Part shown: positions 22,885-24,954 of the stretch, piece after piece
Position numbering within the stretch: the first letter of the stretch is position 1
Layout: each line of letters opens with the position of its first letter
Source of the DNA: CAKRZE01 sp045617585
Lineage (GTDB): Bacteria > Bacillota > Clostridia > Oscillospirales > CAG-272
Assembly: GCA_045617585.1 (NCBI GenBank)
Contig: JAZLIW010000126.1
Coordinates: 1 to 24,954 of the forward strand
DNA length: 24,954 nucleotides
Direction: 5' to 3'
The notes under the pieces: generated by a model
What the model was told of the DNA's origin: nothing
Database searches by the model: none
Seen by the model: only the letters and a program-made list of their open reading frames with translations
Position numbers and translations under genes: made by a program

Positions 22885-23516
22885 TCCTCGATCTTTTCGT
22901 GATCGCCGGAGGTCAGGACCTCTGGGACCCGGTCACCGTCGAGATCGAGCGGGCGGGTGTATTGCGGGTATTCCAGCATGCCGGAGGCAATGCTTTCTTT
23001 TTCGTAGCAGTCCGGATCGGCGAGCACGCCGGGGACCATGCGGGAAACGCAGTCGGTCAGGATGCAGGCGGGGAGCTCTCCGCCTGTGAGGACGTAGTCC
23101 CCGATCGACAGTTCTTCGTCCACGATGCGGTCGATCGCCCGCTCGTCGATTCCTTCGTAATGCCCGCAGAGCAGGACGAGGCGGTCGAAGGAGGCGAGCT
23201 CCGCTGCTTTTTTCTGCGTCAGGACCTTTCCGCGCGGGGAGAGATAGATGACGCGGCGCTTTTCGCCGGGAGCGGCGTCCCGCGTGACCGCTTCAAAGCA
23301 GCGAAGGATCGGCGGCGCCGCCATGAGCATCCCCATGCCGCCGCCGTACGGCGTATCGTCCACACGGCGGTTTTTGTCCCCGGAATAGTCACGGATGTCG
23401 TGCGCACGGATCTCCAGATATCCCGCCTTCTGCGCCCTGCCGATGATCGAGGTACCGAGCACGCCGGTCACGAGGTCGGGGAAGAGCGTCATGATGTCAA
23501 AACGAAGCACGGTCAC
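22827..23516 (-). CDS. trmD: tRNA (guanine-37-N1)-methyltransferase TrmD
   Basis: 229 residues. TrmD methylates G37 next to the anticodon and prevents frameshifting. The trefoil-knot SAM site is seen in YLSPRGKVL, LLCGHYEGIDERAID and SIGDYVLTGGELP. DDTPYGGGMGMLMAAPP and the C-terminal GDHEKIEEWR are conserved. GTG 23516 overlaps the rimM stop (GTGA). A second GTG at 23510 lies seven bases after GGAGG and gives a more usual N-end (LRFDIMTLFPD), so it may be the true start. rplS, which commonly follows trmD, is absent; murJ follows. Confidence 0.97.
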   Translation of the reverse strand: MTVLRFDIMTLFPDLVTGVLGTSIIGRAQKAGYLEIRAHDIRDYSGDKNRRVDDTPYGGGMGMLMAAPPILRCFEAVTRDAAPGEKRRVIYLSPRGKVLTQKKAAELASFDRLVLLCGHYEGIDERAIDRIVDEELSIGDYVLTGGELPACILTDCVSRMVPGVLADPDCYEKESIASGMLEYPQYTRPLDLDGDRVPEVLTSGDHEKIEEWRYRAALELTKKKRPDLL

Positions 23517-24037
23517 TCCTCCTCTTCTCCGGTGAACATCCCGGGAATGGGACGCAGATAGACCGCGTCCAACGGATCCTCACGGATCACGAACGCGGGA
23601 ACGGCGGGGACGAGCACTTCTTTTCCGTCCGTTGACGTGACGGCGTAGACCAGTCCGCCCGCCGTCTCAAGGACGTCCTTCAGCGTGCCGAGGGGAAGAG
23701 AGGAGTCGGCGTCCCGGACCGGGAGACCGATCAGCTCCGCAAGCAGATGCCCCTTCCCGCCGGGAAGGATCTCGTCGCGCGCGGCGTACAGGACGGTCTG
23801 GCGGAGGGCGTTTGCCTTTTCCTCACTGTCGACGCCTTCGAGCGTCAGGAGGACGAACTGCTTCTGCACGGAGGCGGCAAGCACCCTGACCGGGCAGAAA
23901 GCGCCGTCTTTTTTCAGATATACCGTTTTCAGGCCGGCGAGGACCTTCGGACTGTCACACCAGCTTTCCGCCTTGACGACGCCGCGGAAGCCGTGGACGT
24001 TGATGATCCTGCCTGCTTCGGGATAGGAAATGATCAT
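23513..24037 (-). CDS. rimM: 16S rRNA processing protein RimM
   Basis: 174 residues. RimM binds ribosomal protein S19 and helps mature the 3' domain of 16S rRNA. The N-terminal domain has GRIINVHGFRGVVKAESWCD and a beta-barrel. The second half is a PRC barrel (ELIGLPVRDADSSLPLGTLKDVLE to EVLVPAVPAFV). The ATG has a weak site, AGGT eight bases upstream. Relatives usually have rpsP and a KH-domain gene upstream; here rimM is the first gene of its row and is divergent from the moxR gene. An extended -10 promoter element lies about 50 bases upstream. Confidence 0.95.
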   Translation of the reverse strand: MIISYPEAGRIINVHGFRGVVKAESWCDSPKVLAGLKTVYLKKDGAFCPVRVLAASVQKQFVLLTLEGVDSEEKANALRQTVLYAARDEILPGGKGHLLAELIGLPVRDADSSLPLGTLKDVLETAGGLVYAVTSTDGKEVLVPAVPAFVIREDPLDAVYLRPIPGMFTGEEEE

Positions 24038-24087
24038 TTTTACATACCTGTTATTTGGTCAAAATTACGCATTTTACCATACTTCTT

Positions 24088-24096
24088 ATTGTATCA
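24088..24096 (-). promoter_or_regulatory. Candidate rimM promoter (extended -10)
   Basis: TGATACAAT on the minus strand (24096-24088), within the 11-mer CGTGATACAAT shared with the nrdR and divIB promoters. No good -35 is seen at 17 bases; that slot falls in the arm of an imperfect inverted repeat, so an activator or repressor may act here. Confidence 0.5.
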
Positions 24097-24102
24097 CGGA
24101 TT

Positions 24103-24145
24103 GCGGCTTCATTTATTAATGAAATGTAAATAATTGAAGCCCCGC
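24103..24145. repeat. Imperfect inverted repeat between rimM and moxR
   Basis: GCGGCTTCATTTATT (24103-24117) faces AAATAATTGAAGCCCCGC (24128-24145). The arms match apart from a two-base insertion and one mismatch, and include the perfect pair GGCTTCA/TGAAGCC. It lies between the divergent promoter elements of rimM and the moxR gene. No T-run follows on either strand. Confidence 0.5.
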
Positions 24146-24156
24146 ATTTCGCTTTG

Positions 24157-24185
24157 TTGACAAAGAAGGGGGAAAAGGATATAAT
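24157..24185 (+). promoter_or_regulatory. moxR promoter, full consensus
   Basis: TTGACA (24157-24162), a 17-base spacer and TATAAT (24180-24185), both perfect matches. The predicted transcription start is near 24192, giving a leader of about 70 bases. Confidence 0.9.
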
Positions 24186-24186
24186 G

Positions 24187-24244
24187 AACGGTGTATAACT
24201 GCGGGATTGCCGTCCCGCGGGACTCTCAGGCAAAATAGATGCAA
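24187..24244 (+). promoter_or_regulatory. moxR leader resembling the 3' half of a glycine riboswitch
   Basis: The leader has AACTGCGG (24198-24204 region), a hairpin GCGGGA/TCCCGC (24201-24206 with 24213-24218), then CTCTCAGGCAAAA at about 24224-24236. The last 13 bases match the conserved 3' strand of glycine aptamers as in the Bacillus gcvT leader. The matching GAGAG-containing 5' half is missing; the consensus promoter sits there instead. An overlapping perfect palindrome GTCCCGCGGGAC lies at 24212-24223. A working riboswitch is unlikely. Confidence 0.4.
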
Positions 24245-24261
24245 AGGAAAAGGTGCGTACC

Positions 24262-24954
24262 ATGTCAAGTCAGATCTATCCCGTCTATCAGAAAGTCAAA
24301 GACAACATCCAGAAGGTCATCGTCGGTAAAGGAGAGGTCATCGATCTGCTGCTGATCTGTATGTTCTGCCGCGGTCATATGCTCATTGAGGACGTTCCCG
24401 GAACCGGAAAGACCGTCCTCGTCAAATCCTTCGCCGCGTCGGTCGAATGCTCCAACAAGCGTATCCAGTTCACGCCCGACCTGCTTCCTTCTGATATTAC
24501 CGGTATCAACTTTTTTAATATGAAGAAAACCGAGTTTGAATTCGTTCCCGGTCCCGTATTTGCAAACATCGTCCTCGCGGACGAGATCAACCGTGCCACG
24601 CCGAAGACCCAGTCCGGTCTTCTCGAATGTATGGAAGAAGCGCAGGCGACCATCGACGGCAAGACCTACGCGCTGGAACAGCCCTTCATGGTCATCGCGA
24701 CGCAGAATCCCGTCGAGAACTCCGGCGTCTTCCCGCTGCCCGAGGCACAGCTCGACCGTTTCCTCGTCAAGACCTCGATGCAGTACCCGACCCATAACGA
24801 AGGGATCGACATTCTCGACCGCTTCAACAATCACAGCCCGCTTGCCGAGCTCAGCGCGGTCGCGACCGCGGAGGAGATCGTTCAGTGCCAGGACGAGCTG
24901 ATGAAGATCTTCGTTCACCGCGATATCATGGATTACATCATGCGCATCACCGAG
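24262..24954 (+). CDS. MoxR-family AAA+ ATPase, N-terminal part (3' end outside window)
   Basis: 231 residues are visible from ATG 24262, which has AAAGGAAAAGG eight bases upstream; the frame is open to the end of the window. Walker A is VPGTGKT (45-51), Walker B is LADEINR (105-111), sensor 1 is IATQNP (145-150), and LDRF (164-167) holds the probable arginine finger. These, with the FVPGPVFANIVLADEINRA block, are typical of MoxR ATPases, which act as chaperones that insert cofactors or assemble complexes and often sit with DUF58 and transglutaminase-like genes. That partner row would lie just beyond the window. It is transcribed away from rimM from a consensus promoter. Confidence 0.95.
   Translation, partial: MSSQIYPVYQKVKDNIQKVIVGKGEVIDLLLICMFCRGHMLIEDVPGTGKTVLVKSFAASVECSNKRIQFTPDLLPSDITGINFFNMKKTEFEFVPGPVFANIVLADEINRATPKTQSGLLECMEEAQATIDGKTYALEQPFMVIATQNPVENSGVFPLPEAQLDRFLVKTSMQYPTHNEGIDILDRFNNHSPLAELSAVATAEEIVQCQDELMKIFVHRDIMDYIMRITE

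Overview
The window comes from a Gram-positive, clostridia-like bacterium with high-GC coding sequence and AT-rich gaps. The basis is good sigma-A type promoters, strong AAAGGAG/GGAGG ribosome binding sites, frequent GTG and TTG starts, a Bacillus/Clostridium-type division and cell wall (dcw) cluster with DivIB and a PASTA-bearing PBP, an HPr carrying both His15 and Ser46, and a MurE with the DNPR motif of meso-diaminopimelate enzymes. The species cannot be named from this stretch. All genes use the standard bacterial code. There are no tRNA or rRNA genes, no CRISPR array and no recognisable mobile element.

Layout. Positions 1-996 (+) hold the 3' end of an ABC exporter gene and nrdR, which ends at a terminator facing a second terminator for the opposing ftsZ. 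Positions 1119-14501 (-) are a compact dcw cluster, in transcription order mraZ, rsmH, ftsL, class B PBP, murE, murF, mraY, ftsW, murG, divIB, ftsZ. murD, murC and ftsA are absent from it. I see promoters before mraZ (with four MraZ-type GTGG boxes), murF, divIB and ftsZ. A 372-base gene-free stretch (14502-14873) holds the mraZ promoter and leader, a structured AT-rich segment and the coaD terminator. Positions 14874-17825 (-) hold uvrC, rsmD and coaD, tightly packed. Positions 17921-18184 (-) are ptsH (HPr) with its own promoter and terminator. Positions 18345-24037 (-) form one tightly coupled row: rimM, trmD, murJ-like flippase, O-antigen-ligase-like membrane protein and two tandem DUF4330-type membrane proteins. 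Positions 24262-24954 (+) are the start of a MoxR-type AAA+ ATPase behind a consensus promoter.

How it works together. The dcw genes make lipid II from UDP-MurNAc-dipeptide (MurE, MurF, MraY, MurG), polymerise and crosslink it at the septum (FtsW plus the PBP), and place this at the FtsZ ring through FtsL and DivIB. The murJ/ligase/DUF4330 row adds a lipid-carrier flippase next to a polysaccharide ligase or polymerase, fused to tRNA and ribosome maturation genes.

The most interesting signals are regulatory. murG and murF lack a normally spaced ribosome binding site. In both, a Shine-Dalgarno sequence is followed by exactly 1 nt, a perfect hairpin, exactly 9 nt, and ATG. The 11-mer CGTGATACAAT forms the -10 region of three separate promoters (nrdR, divIB, rimM). 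The moxR leader resembles the 3' half of a glycine riboswitch whose 5' half has been replaced by a promoter. An inverted repeat is centred on the predicted ftsZ transcription start.
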